Shown here piece after piece: positions 52,122 to 60,830 of a DNA stretch of 64,000 nucleotides; position 1 is the stretch's first letter, and each line of letters opens with the position of its first letter. Source of the DNA: Bacillus sp. M6-12 (lineage in GTDB: Bacteria > Bacillota > Bacilli > Bacillales > DSM-1321). Position numbers and translations under genes: made by a program. Location: the NCBI RefSeq assembly GCF_002860285.1, contig NZ_PGVF01000023.1:17474-81473 (forward strand), given 5' to 3'. The notes under the pieces are model-generated. The model worked only from the letters and a program-made list of their open reading frames with translations, was not told where the DNA came from and did no database searches.

Positions 52122-52884
52122 AAGATATCACCTTTTTGGGATCGATAAAAGTATCGTCCTTTTTTATCGCTAAATAAAATGTACCTTTAGAAGCGTCACT
52201 GCTGGAAGCTACAGTACCGATTACTTTTCCCTTGCTTACAGGGTCATACAGCAGCACATCAATGCTCTCAAGCCCGCCATACCAGGATTCACTTTTGTCG
52301 TAATGCTGGATAATAACCGTCTTTCCCAGATCCTTTTTTACACCGGAAAAGATAACAGTTCCCTCATTTACGGCTTCTACCTTTGAACCTAAACCGGTCT
52401 CTATCAAGATGCCTTCTCCATTTGCCTCAAAGGACTCCATAATTTTGCCTGATGCAGGCAGGGCATATTCTGTATCTGCAGTTGTTTTTTTAGCCTGTTC
52501 AGCTTTACCGGCATCCTGAGGCAAAAAAGCGATCGGTTTTCCAAATGTATCTTCATACCACATCGATATGGCCGCAAACTGCAATTCTGTATCCATCGTT
52601 TTACTGACGAAGTTCCGCGCAGCATCAAACTTATCAGAAGGGTGTTTGAACATAACAGCTGTAATAAGGAACAAGCATAGGGCAGCCAGAATTTTAAAAT
52701 AAATAACTTCTTTTTTAAATAACGGATGATCCATGTCAGATGGTGTCCCTTCATAAGCCGGCAGCCGTTCAAAGCCATATTTATCCTCATCATAAAAGGA
52801 AGGCGTCAAACCGGCCTGTCGCGTCCCGCTCATTTTCTTCCGCTTGGCAATACGATTTCGGATCTCTTTTCTTCTATCCTTCAT
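52114..52884 (-). CDS. spoIVFA: SpoIVFA, inhibitor/anchor of SpoIVFB
   Basis: 256-residue single-pass protein: cytoplasmic N-terminus rich in Arg/Lys (EIRNRIAKRKKM), membrane segment about 68-88 (FKILAALCLFLITAVMF), and an extracytoplasmic LytM/M23-like domain (GSKVEAVNEGTVIFSGVKKD; IIQHYDKSESWYGGL). The latter has no HxH zinc motif, so it is a non-catalytic M23 fold. It holds SpoIVFB inactive until SpoIVB cleaves it. ATG 52882-52884 is chosen, with GGGGG 11 bases upstream; spacing is a little long. Confidence 0.92.
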   Translation of the reverse strand: MKDRRKEIRNRIAKRKKMSGTRQAGLTPSFYDEDKYGFERLPAYEGTPSDMDHPLFKKEVIYFKILAALCLFLITAVMFKHPSDKFDAARNFVSKTMDTELQFAAISMWYEDTFGKPIAFLPQDAGKAEQAKKTTADTEYALPASGKIMESFEANGEGILIETGLGSKVEAVNEGTVIFSGVKKDLGKTVIIQHYDKSESWYGGLESIDVLLYDPVSKGKVIGTVASSSDASKGTFYLAIKKDDTFIDPKKVISFE

Positions 52885-53000
52885 AATCCATTCGACCCCC
52901 TGCTTCGAACAAGTACTTTGTACACATTGTATGAGCGACTTGTCCATGCTATGACATTAGAATAATGGGGATTTAATGGATCCCAATCTGAACAATAGAA

Positions 53001-53036
53001 AAGCCTCTACCGCAAAAAAGCGGGAGAGGCCTTTTA
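53001..53036 (-). terminator. Terminator downstream of minD
   Basis: GGCCTCTCCCGC / GCGGTAGAGGC hairpin with TTTTCTATT on the minus strand, so spoIVFA-spoIVFB are read from a separate promoter during sporulation. Confidence 0.85.
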
Positions 53037-53038
53037 TA

Positions 53039-53842
53039 TTATCGAACGCCAAACAATTTTTTAACCTTTGCCATAAATCCCTTGGATTCGTCTTCCAGCG
53101 GTTTAAGCGGCACGGATTCGCCGAGGATGCGGCGCGCGATATTTCTGTATGCGATCGAAGCACGGTTGTTCGGATCAAGTGCAATTGGTTCACCTTGATT
53201 CGAAGCTTTGATTACCTGATCGTCGTCAACGACAATCCCAATGAGGTCAATTGATAAATGGGCCGTAATCTCGTCGATGTCAAGCATTTCCCCGTTTTTA
53301 AGCATATGACTCCGGATTCGGTTGATCACAAGCCTAGGCGCTTCTATATTTTCTTCTTTCTCCAGCAAGCCGATAATGCGGTCTGCATCCCGGACAGCAG
53401 ATACTTCAGGAGTTGTGACAACGATTGCCTTATCCGCTCCCGCAACGGCATTCTTAAAGCCCTGTTCAATGCCAGCAGGGCAATCAATCACTATATAATC
53501 GTAATCCTGCTTTAAACCGTCAACCAGCTGTTTCATCTGTTCAGGCGTCACCGCTGTTTTATCACTGGTTTGCGCTGCCGGCAGCAAATACAGTAAATCG
53601 TCAAATCGCTTATCTTTCACCAGTGCCTGATGGATTTTGCACCGGCCCTCGATTACATCGACAAGGTCATAAATGATCCGATTTTCCAGACCCATTACAA
53701 CATCAAGATTCCGAAGCCCAATATCAGTGTCAACCAGGCAAACCTTTTTGCCAAGAAGAGCTAATGATGTTCCCAAATTGGCTGATGTTGTTGTTTTGCC
53801 AACCCCGCCTTTGCCGGAAGTAATGACTATTGCCTCTCCCAC
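53039..53842 (-). CDS. minD: Septum site-determining ATPase MinD
   Basis: 267-residue ParA/MinD ATPase that binds the polar membrane and recruits MinC. Deviant Walker A GKGGVGKTTTSANL near 10-24, switch region VDTDIGLRNLDVVMG, and a C-terminal amphipathic membrane-targeting helix (GFMAKVKKLFGVR). Starts with GTG 53840-53842 after AAGGGGGACTCTAATC. Follows minC by two bases. Confidence 0.97.
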   Translation of the reverse strand: MGEAIVITSGKGGVGKTTTSANLGTSLALLGKKVCLVDTDIGLRNLDVVMGLENRIIYDLVDVIEGRCKIHQALVKDKRFDDLLYLLPAAQTSDKTAVTPEQMKQLVDGLKQDYDYIVIDCPAGIEQGFKNAVAGADKAIVVTTPEVSAVRDADRIIGLLEKEENIEAPRLVINRIRSHMLKNGEMLDIDEITAHLSIDLIGIVVDDDQVIKASNQGEPIALDPNNRASIAYRNIARRILGESVPLKPLEDESKGFMAKVKKLFGVR

Positions 53843-53844
53843 GA

Positions 53845-54528
53845 TTAGAGTCCCCCTTCTAATCTATCAAAATTAGGTCTATATTTCTTCAAGACCTGCA
53901 GCTTATCTACTACAATTTGATTACTGTCATCTATAAAGGCGCATTCCATCTCTTGTCCTTCTTCGGAATATTGATCCGGGGTACGGTGCATTATACCTGC
54001 AATCCGCAGCTGAGACGGCTTCATTACAGAAGCGGCAATCACTGCTCCCGGATTGCCCATACACCCAGCGTGAACAATCCCCTTCAGAACTCCCATGATA
54101 AAAACGTTTCCTCCAGCCGACACGATTCCGCCAGGATTCACATCGCCTATTAACAATAAATCACCCGGTACTTCTAATATCTGGCCGGATCTGACAATTT
54201 TTGCCATTGTCGTAATTTCGTTTTCTTCCTTCCACCTTTGCGCTTCATCCCTGCTGATGACATTGGAAGTAATACTTTCAACAAACAGTTTTTTCTTTGT
54301 CCGGATAAGCTCCTGAATTTCCTCACGCTGCACTCCCGTCAAAAACCTGTTGCCTGTATGTACTTTGACCGATATCATTGGATCGTTTTCCTGGAATTTA
54401 TAATTGGCCGATAGCTTTGTTTCAATTTCATTGATAAGCTCGTGATACGAACAAGAATCATCGAGATGAAGTGTTAGCCCGTCCTTAGTCCCCTTTATCA
54501 TAACATTTTGCTGATTTCTTTTACTCAT
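53845..54528 (-). CDS. minC: Septum inhibitor MinC
   Basis: 227-residue FtsZ antagonist. N-terminal FtsZ-inhibitory domain (GTKDGLTLHLDDSCSYHELI) and C-terminal beta-helix domain that dimerises and binds MinD (GDVNPGGIVSAGGNVFIMG, GNPGAVIAASVMKPSQLRI). GAGGTGAAATTTCGTC precedes ATG 54528. In an mreBCD-minCD arrangement, normal for Bacillus. Confidence 0.96.
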   Translation of the reverse strand: MSKRNQQNVMIKGTKDGLTLHLDDSCSYHELINEIETKLSANYKFQENDPMISVKVHTGNRFLTGVQREEIQELIRTKKKLFVESITSNVISRDEAQRWKEENEITTMAKIVRSGQILEVPGDLLLIGDVNPGGIVSAGGNVFIMGVLKGIVHAGCMGNPGAVIAASVMKPSQLRIAGIMHRTPDQYSEEGQEMECAFIDDSNQIVVDKLQVLKKYRPNFDRLEGGL

Positions 54529-54617
54529 GACGAAATTTCACCTCAATGATAGTATAATTCGACATTTTGAGGGGATATCCTTTTTCATTTAAAAACAATA
54601 ATGGATGATGCCCGAAG

Positions 54618-55136
54618 TTAGTCCTCTCGTATTTCGAGTTCAAACTTTTCCATTTGGATTTTCAGCGGAAACGCTGCCAGTATTGTAAAAGCTAAATTCA
54701 AAATCAAGGTAGGAAGGAGCCTTACCTCAATAAATTCTGAAAAACTCATCTGGGCAAAATGAAGAATTAAGTTAGCCTCAAATATGGCAATCTCAAGCAA
54801 ACCGATGAACACTACAGAAACTAATAAAAGAATTAACAAATTGGATTGCAGCACTTTCATAGTTTTTGAAATCAAATAACATAAGATAGGGAAAAGAAAC
54901 ATATATATCCCCAATATTTCTGTATACACAACATCAAACAAAAGACCAAGGATAAAGCCATAAATGATCCCCATCTTCCTCGACCCGTACACAGTAAGGA
55001 AAACTAGAAAGACCATGATGAACCGCGGCACAAAGATCCGTTCGCTATTGTACAGCTCCCCAGAAAAAAGAGTAACAAACAGGCTTTCCGAAATAAAAAA
55101 CAGCAAAGCAACAAGAGGAAGAATGAATTTGCTCAC
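54618..55136 (-). CDS. mreD: Rod shape-determining protein MreD
   Basis: 172-residue membrane protein with five or six hydrophobic segments, part of the elongasome. KMGIIYGFILGLLFDVVYTE is the conserved central motif. Starts with GTG 55134-55136 overlapping the mreC stop (GTGA), so translation is coupled. Confidence 0.93.
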   Translation of the reverse strand: MSKFILPLVALLFFISESLFVTLFSGELYNSERIFVPRFIMVFLVFLTVYGSRKMGIIYGFILGLLFDVVYTEILGIYMFLFPILCYLISKTMKVLQSNLLILLLVSVVFIGLLEIAIFEANLILHFAQMSFSEFIEVRLLPTLILNLAFTILAAFPLKIQMEKFELEIRED

Positions 55137-56023
55137 TGTGTTTCATCTCCCTCTTGGGCACTATAACTTTCTTCTGCTTCATCAACGCTAGGAGTATGCC
55201 TCTCAACAACCATGACATTGTCAATATCATAAAAATCAGCCACAGGCTTCACATAAGCAGTCTGATTTAAACCATACTGGTCGGTAATAACTTCCTCTAC
55301 GGTTCCGATGGCTAGGCTTTCCGGGAAAACGCCGCCGATACCAGAAGTGGCGACCGCTGATCCTATTTTAATTTTTTCGTTGTAAGGAATTCGCTTCAAT
55401 AATAAAAGCTTTCGTTTTTGATCGTATCCCTCGATTACACCGTAGATTTCTTTTTTGTCCTGTATAACAGCTGAGATTCGATTTTTTGGATCCTTAGAAC
55501 TCAGGAGCTGGACAGTAGAAGTAAACGGCTTAGCGCTTTTAACTTTACCAATTAACCCGCGGGACGTTATAACGCCCATGTTTTTCTTAACTCCCTGGTT
55601 GGTACCTTTGTTGATCGTGATGATTTCGTGCCAGCGATCAGGATTCCTTCCAATTACTGTAGCTTGAATGGGCGAATAGTCACGCAGATCATCTTTCTTG
55701 CCAAGAATCTCGCGAAGTTCTTTATTTTCATTTTCCAGTCCTTGAACCTGTGTCTTCAGTGTTACATACTCATCCAAACGAGCTTTTAGCTTTTTATTTT
55801 CATCATATGTATGTTGAAGGTCAATTAAATTCTCAAAAAATTCAGCCACAGAAGTTACTGGTTTGTGGAATACATTTTGGACAAAGCCGATTGTATCGCT
55901 TATAAACTGCTCTGGCCAGCTCACTTTCTCTCTTTCTCTTAAAGAAAAGCCAATCAATGCCACGAGAATGATAATGCTGGCAAGCAAAAGAATAAGCCTT
56001 TTATTTAGGAAAAACTGTGGCAT
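55133..56023 (-). CDS. mreC: Rod shape-determining protein MreC
   Basis: 296 residues: short cytoplasmic tail, membrane segment about 8-27 (LILLLASIIILVALIGF), coiled coil about 66-112 (TYDENKKLKARLDEYVTLKT..ENKELREILGKK) and extracytoplasmic beta domains with NKGTNQGVKKNMGVI and ATSGIGGVFPESLAIGTV. It links MreB filaments to wall synthesis. GAGGTGTAAACC precedes ATG. It is separated from mreB by a 505-bp gap filled by repeat A3. Confidence 0.95.
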   Translation of the reverse strand: MPQFFLNKRLILLLASIIILVALIGFSLREREKVSWPEQFISDTIGFVQNVFHKPVTSVAEFFENLIDLQHTYDENKKLKARLDEYVTLKTQVQGLENENKELREILGKKDDLRDYSPIQATVIGRNPDRWHEIITINKGTNQGVKKNMGVITSRGLIGKVKSAKPFTSTVQLLSSKDPKNRISAVIQDKKEIYGVIEGYDQKRKLLLLKRIPYNEKIKIGSAVATSGIGGVFPESLAIGTVEEVITDQYGLNQTAYVKPVADFYDIDNVMVVERHTPSVDEAEESYSAQEGDETQ

Positions 56024-56086
56024 GGTTTACACCTCTATCATTTTAAAACTATGTGCCTTGTTTCGGCAAATTTCGCATTGGTAATA

Positions 56087-56446
56087 AAAAGCGCAAGCGC
56101 CCTGGCAAAAGGAACGTTGACTAAGATCTGGCACGTCCTGTGGCAACGCCGTTCGACCCACATCCTCACAAAGCTGTCGCTCTATTTCGTGCCATGTATC
56201 GCTGCCGAAGCATTCCTTTTCCTGCGGGCCTCCGGCAAGCATAAGACAAGCGCTGACAGAAGGTGCTTTTACCTTCGGAAGTGATTGACTTATGAAACGG
56301 CACTTGGTTACAACACTCGAGGCCGACTAAGATCGCCAGTGTTGTAACATAAACCGTGTTACAACCTTCGTCCTGTGGCGACGTCGGCACTAGCACATCC
56401 TGTGCGTCGGGGTTGGGCGCTGGAGCTAGACATTGGTACTTGTTAA
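56087..56446 (+). repeat. Dispersed repeat family A, full copy (A3)
   Basis: About 360 bp from AAAAGCGCAAGCGCCCTGG to GAGCTAGACATTGGTACTTG then TTA. It shares its ends, the CATAAGACAAGCGCT..AAGTGATTGACTTATGA block and ACGGCACTTGGTTACAACAC with copy A2, and the GACATAAACCGTG..-like block (here AACATAAACCGTGTTACAAC) with A1. It lies between mreC and mreB inside an otherwise compact shape operon. Confidence 0.87.
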
Positions 56447-56528
56447 CAAAATCATACTGCCTTATCTTGAAATTAAGCTCCACAGGAAAGCGAGTTATAC
56501 CTTCCTGCGGTTAGCTTTTTAACTTTGA

Positions 56529-57548
56529 TTATCGCGAATCACGAGCTTTACTTTTGAATAAATGGATGTGGTCAAGAGCTTTTCCGGTTCCGATCGCAAC
56601 GCAATCTAGCGGATTCTCAGCAATGAGCACTGGCATTTTTGTTTCTTCACTAATCACCTTATCAAGATTTCTGAGCAATGCACCGCCTCCGGTTAGGACG
56701 ATCCCCCGGTCCATAATATCCGCCGCGAGTTCAGGCGGTGTTTTTTCAAGAGTGTTTTTCACGGAATCGACAATTGCGTAAACTGTATCATGAAGCGCAG
56801 TTGAGATTTCCTTGGCTGTGATTTCAATCGTCTTCGGAAGACCTGTCAGCAAGTCACGGCCGCGGATTTCCATATTATCAATACCCTCTGCATCTCCCGC
56901 AGATCCGATCTCCATTTTAATATTTTCCGATGTACGGTCCCCGATCATTAAATTATAGTTTTTGCGAATGTAGGTCACGATTGCGTCATCCATCTCATCT
57001 CCGGCGATTCGGATGGATTGGCTTGTTACAATTCCGCCAAGGGAAATAATAGCTACCTCAGTTGTTCCGCCTCCAATATCAACGACCATGCTTCCTGTCG
57101 GCTCCCAGACCGGAAGATTTGCACCGATCGCTGCCGCAAAAGGCTCTTCAATTGTGTAGGCATCCCGGGCTCCTGCCTGGCGTGTAGCATCAATTACCGC
57201 GCGTTCTTCAACAGCTGTAATGCCCGAAGGAACACAAACCATCACATAAGGCTTACGGGCAAAAACGCCTTTGTTTTGGGCTTGTCTCATATAATATTTC
57301 ATCATCGTCGCTGTTGTTTCGTAATCAGCGATTACGCCATCCTTCATTGGACGGAGTGCGACGACATTACCTGGAGTACGTCCGATCATATTTTTCGCAT
57401 CATTGCCAACCGCAACAATTTGCTTTGTATCTGTCTGCAGTGCCACGACAGAAGGCTCACGTACGGCAATCCCTTTTCCTTTTACATATACAAGCGTATT
57501 AGCCGTTCCTAAATCTATCCCAACATCTCTTGTACCAATTCCAAACAT
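56529..57548 (-). CDS. mreB: Actin-like rod shape protein MreB
   Basis: 339-residue bacterial actin that guides elongation. Phosphate 1 motif GIDLGTANTLVYVKGKGI near 10-27, phosphate 2 VVDIGGGTTEVAIISLGG near 162, adenosine motif IVLTGGGALLRNLDKVI near 288. AAAAGGAGATACAGCAA precedes ATG. No truncation. Confidence 0.97.
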   Translation of the reverse strand: MFGIGTRDVGIDLGTANTLVYVKGKGIAVREPSVVALQTDTKQIVAVGNDAKNMIGRTPGNVVALRPMKDGVIADYETTATMMKYYMRQAQNKGVFARKPYVMVCVPSGITAVEERAVIDATRQAGARDAYTIEEPFAAAIGANLPVWEPTGSMVVDIGGGTTEVAIISLGGIVTSQSIRIAGDEMDDAIVTYIRKNYNLMIGDRTSENIKMEIGSAGDAEGIDNMEIRGRDLLTGLPKTIEITAKEISTALHDTVYAIVDSVKNTLEKTPPELAADIMDRGIVLTGGGALLRNLDKVISEETKMPVLIAENPLDCVAIGTGKALDHIHLFKSKARDSR

Positions 57549-57703
57549 TTGCTGTATCTCCTTTTCATAGACAAGATGCTTTTTTATAGTAAGGTTTCAG
57601 GTCCCTTTTCATTCAATCTTTATCAAATGGAGGTCAAAAAAAAAAGATTCCCCTTAAAAATCATAAACAATATTATATCTTACCGTCAAAGATTATGGTA
57701 GTG

Positions 57704-58390
57704 CTATAGATAACCTTTTTCCTTAAGGCTTACAAATTTCTTTTCACCGATGATAAGATGATCCAAAAGGTCTATCCCGATAATCTTGCCGCACTCTGCC
57801 AGCCTTTTCGTCACTTCAATATCCTCCCTGCTCGGAGTCGGGTCGCCTGAAGGATGATTGTGAAGGCAAATAATAGAGGCAGCGGACCTGCGGAAGGCTT
57901 CTTTGTAGACTTCACGAGGGTGTACGATGGAGGCGTTCAAGCTGCCGATAAAAACGGTCTGCTTATGGAGGACTTGATTTTTCGTATTTAAATAAAGACA
58001 AACAAAATGTTCCTGAGACAAAAAGCGCATTTCATCCATGCAATAATTCGCACAATCCTCCGGGGACCGGATCACATACCTGTCCTGGCTGTTGAGCGAA
58101 CTGACTCTTTTCCCCAGCTCTACTGATGCTAAAATTTGAATGGCTTTTGCTTCTCCTATCCCCTTAATTGCAGTTATCTCTTCAATCGAGGCATCCTTTA
58201 ACAGCCGTAAGCCTTCGAAAGTGCTTATAAGCCTGTTAGCCAGCTGAAGAACGGACTCTTCCTTCGTCCCTGTCCTAAGGAGAATGGCTAATAATTCCTG
58301 ATTGGACAGGCTCCCAGGCCCGTCCTGGATAAATCGTTCCCGCGGTCTTTCATCTTTGGGAAAATCTCTAATCATCAAATTGTTTGACAT
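57704..58390 (-). CDS. radC: RadC family (JAB/MPN) protein
   Basis: 228-residue protein with an N-terminal UPF0758/HhH region (AIKGIGEAKAIQILASVELG) and a JAB1/MPN+ domain carrying the metal motif CLHNHPSGDPTPSRED near 176. Despite the name, a direct repair role is not supported in general; its biochemical activity is unclear. AGGTGAGATGAG precedes ATG 58390. Located between maf and mreB as in B. subtilis ysxA. Confidence 0.92.
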   Translation of the reverse strand: MSNNLMIRDFPKDERPRERFIQDGPGSLSNQELLAILLRTGTKEESVLQLANRLISTFEGLRLLKDASIEEITAIKGIGEAKAIQILASVELGKRVSSLNSQDRYVIRSPEDCANYCMDEMRFLSQEHFVCLYLNTKNQVLHKQTVFIGSLNASIVHPREVYKEAFRRSAASIICLHNHPSGDPTPSREDIEVTKRLAECGKIIGIDLLDHLIIGEKKFVSLKEKGYL

Positions 58391-58441
58391 CTCATCTCAC
58401 CTTTCGTTGGCTAAAAGCTCCGAAAAGAAGACTGGCAACGG

Positions 58442-59008
58442 CTATTCCATGCTGCTGCAAAATGTTTTTAGTTCACGGGCAAGCCTGGAAACCGGCAGGC
58501 CGACAACCGTATAATAATCGCCGGCAATTTCCTTCACCAGCAATGATCCATATCCTTGAATCCCGTAGCTGCCCGCTTTATCAAACGGTTCACCGCTATC
58601 CAGATATGTTTCAATTTCCTCTTTTGACAGCTCCCAAAATGCCACATCAGTTTTTTCGGAAAATACAAGGGATCTTGTCCCTTCAATAATGGCCACCCCA
58701 GTATAAACGGAGTGTTTTTTGCCAGAAAGCAAGCTAAGCGTCCTCTCAGCATCCTCCCTGTCCAGCGGCTTTCCAAGAATCTGTCCATCTAAAACAACAA
58801 CCGTATCAGCTCCGATTACACAGCATTCCTGATTGCTGTCCGCCACTGCCTTTGCTTTACGGTAAGCCAAATCCTCAACCGCTTCTTTCCCGCTCATTCC
58901 CGGGAGAATCGTTTCATCCGTTTCTAAAGTTTTAATGTCAAAAGGGATTCTAAGCATCTGGAGAAGTTCATTGCGTCTTGGGGAAGAAGAAGCCAAAATC
59001 AGTTGCAT
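58442..59008 (-). CDS. maf: Nucleotide pyrophosphatase Maf
   Basis: 188-residue house-cleaning enzyme that hydrolyses dTTP/UTP and modified pyrimidine nucleotides; linked to septum inhibition when overproduced. Motifs ASSSPRRNELLQML (7-20), VIGADTVVVLDGQILGKP near 66-83 and AGSYGIQGYGSLLVKEIAGD near 145. AAGGTGAAATGA precedes ATG 59008. Last conserved gene before the accessory stretch. Confidence 0.95.
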   Translation of the reverse strand: MQLILASSSPRRNELLQMLRIPFDIKTLETDETILPGMSGKEAVEDLAYRKAKAVADSNQECCVIGADTVVVLDGQILGKPLDREDAERTLSLLSGKKHSVYTGVAIIEGTRSLVFSEKTDVAFWELSKEEIETYLDSGEPFDKAGSYGIQGYGSLLVKEIAGDYYTVVGLPVSRLARELKTFCSSME

Positions 59009-59228
59009 TCATTTCACCTTACCTTGTCATGTTGCATATTAGGAGATACATGTTTATCGTAACAAATATTTCCTTTCGGAACAATGTTAGAGCACTTTAG
59101 TTTTTTAATAGGGGAAATTTGAATCTTTATGCTGAATGTGTCAAATTACAGTGTCAATAGATTTGCTATTTTAGATTCCAGTACAGTAAAACAACTAATT
59201 TTTCGATTACATCGAAGAAGGATTAGTT

Positions 59229-59488
59229 TTGAAAAAAATGTTAAAATTCCTGCTAGGATATACAGTTATCTTATCCAAAATGCCAACCTTATCCGGATGT
59301 TGGGAGTACGAGGGCCACCGAGACCACCAAAACATCCTGCACCACCGCAGAATACAGAACACACACCACCACCCATACCCGATCCAAATCCAGGTCCTAT
59401 CGATGACTATGATGACGCAGTTCCTATACCTAAAGAACTGACATCCCGGATTCAACCCTGCAAAGTGGATATAGAAATTGAATCGTGA
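59229..59488 (+). pseudogene. Frameshifted small proline-rich secreted-type ORF
   Basis: Not recognised. TTG 59229 (AAGAAGG seven bases upstream) begins MKKMLKFLLGYTVILSKMPT, a signal-peptide-like start. About 60-70 bases on, the other plus frame continues as GVRGPPRPPKHPAPPQNTEH then TPPPIPDPNPGPIDDYDD, ending at the TGA of 59486-59488. Joining the frames would give a ~85-residue secreted Pro-rich peptide, so either one indel broke it or the two halves are unrelated. The 3' end lies in the tandem duplication. Confidence 0.4.
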
Positions 59489-59597
59489 AAACTGAGTGAA
59501 GAAAAGCGATACTGACATCCCGGATTCAACCCTGCAAAGTGGATATAGAAATTGAATAAAAAAATTGAATCGTGAAAACTGAGTGAAGAAAAGCGAT
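59437..59597. repeat. Tandem duplication (74-bp unit, second copy 87 bp)
   Basis: The 47-bp block beginning ACTGACATCCCGGATTCAAC is at 59437-59483 and again, identical, at 59511-59557. The following AATTGAATCGTGAAAACTGA..AAGCGAT is at 59476-59510 and 59563-59597. The second unit carries a 13-bp insertion duplicating the ATTGAAT junction. The perfect identity implies a recent event. Confidence 0.93.
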
Positions 59598-59877
59598 TAA
59601 TATCAAAGAGAACCTTTCTAAATCAAAACCAGCCGAGATAACGTGTGGTTCAGACTATAGGCAAACTTGATGAAAATTGAGTTTGCCTACAATCTTTTTG
59701 TTTTAAAAATTAAGAGAACAATGCTTGAGGGGATGGAAATGCATTCGAAACATAATTCCATTCAACTGGACAAATAGATATGTTTGCTTTAGCCAATTGG
59801 TGTCTGAGAATTATTTAGTACGAAAAAATGAGGCAGCTACTGATTTTTCTTTTGTCGAAAAATCGATATTTCTTAAG

Positions 59878-60055
59878 AAGTTGACTCATAAAAATGAAAA
59901 GTTGTCCTATAAAATTAAAGAGTTGAACGATAAAATGTGAAAGTTGACAATGAAGTCCAATGAGAATCTTTTGTAGGGGGGTATATGGTTAGCGAAGTTG
60001 ACGATAAATAAATGAAGGTTGAATAAAGGGGGTCGGAAGTTAATAAATAAAGCAA
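59878..60055 (+). repeat. Degenerate 21-bp tandem repeat
   Basis: Four in-phase 21-mers starting (A/G)AGTTG at 59878, 59899, 59920 and 59941 (AAGTTGACTCATAAAAATGA; AAGTTGTCCTATAAAATTAA; GAGTTGAACGATAAAATGTG; AAGTTGACAATGAAGTCCAA), with weaker copies at about 59994 and 60015-60050. They would encode a heptad KLTHKNE/KLSYKIK/ELNDKM in a 71-codon frame (59725-59940), but the repeat runs past the stop, so I treat it as DNA repeat or a decayed coding repeat. Confidence 0.7.
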
Positions 60056-60235
60056 AATAATTGGTCGATAAACCTCTGTTACACTACCAGCAGTTTTTAC
60101 CTGGTCAGATAGTGATGAATATCGCTGATTTTTAGAAAAAAAGCTGCCATTTTACTGATTACCATACAGGTTTACCCTTACATACCCCTCTCCCCTATCC
60201 AGGGATTATATAATAATTGTATAGCCAATCAAACA

Positions 60236-60264
60236 CAAAAAAGGATAGACGTTTCCATCTACCC
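60236..60264 (-). terminator. Orphan terminator
   Basis: Minus strand GGTAGATGG / (C)GTCTATCC hairpin followed by TTTTTTG. No intact gene upstream of it on that strand; perhaps the old terminator of the broken GDSL gene. The 59600-60235 stretch otherwise holds only the 21-bp repeat. Confidence 0.55.
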
Positions 60265-60329
60265 TCTTCCAGCCATCTTATTATTATTTCTTCTTTGACC
60301 GACTCTAACACAATCGAAGTGAATACTGA

Positions 60330-60782
60330 AATCTCATTGTGGCTGCTGCCAGAAACTCAGGCTATAATGCCAACACAATCGGCTATCCCGGAGCTCTTAA
60401 AAATGCCGTTGCAGTTGCTGCTCTCGAGAATGTTCAGCAAAACGGAACCTATCGCGTAGCCAACTACTCCTCTCGCTGTAACCCCGGTACGGATGGTGAC
60501 TTTGTAATTCAGGAGAAAGATGTAGAAGTTTCCGCACCTGGCACCAATATCGAATCAACCTGGTATGACGGAAACTACAACACGATCAGCGGAACCTCCA
60601 TGGCCACTCCGCATGTCGCAGGTCTTGCCGCAAAAATCTGGTCCACCAACCGCTCCCTGTCAAACGCACAGGTAAGGGCAGAGCTCTAAAAACGGGCAAA
60701 GCTATATGATATCAAAGGTGGCTTCGGAGCAGCCACTGGCGATGATTATTCTTCAGGATTTGGCTTTGCTAGAGTGAAATAA
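60330..60782 (+). pseudogene. Subtilase (S8 peptidase) C-terminal remnant
   Basis: Retains the last ~150 residues of a secreted subtilisin-like protease: oxyanion Asn in AAARNSGYNANTIGYPGAL (AAC 60354-60356; the preceding Gly of AAAGN is Arg here) and active Ser in SGTSMATPHVAGLAAKIW (TCC 60597-60599). The propeptide and the Asp and His catalytic regions are missing; a stop precedes the fragment at 60327-60329. An in-frame TAA at 60687-60689 interrupts it, after which homology-like sequence continues (LYDIKGGFGAATGDDYSSGF) to TAA 60780-60782. Inactive. Confidence 0.9.
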
Positions 60783-60830
60783 TCATAGAAAAAGCGACAT
60801 CTGGAAATAAAAGGTACTCTGCAGAAATGT

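Noticed and set aside
59725..59940. 71-codon ORF ending in KLSYKIKELNDKM
   Set aside because: No convincing RBS, and the underlying 21-bp repeat continues beyond the stop, so I list the repeat instead of a gene.
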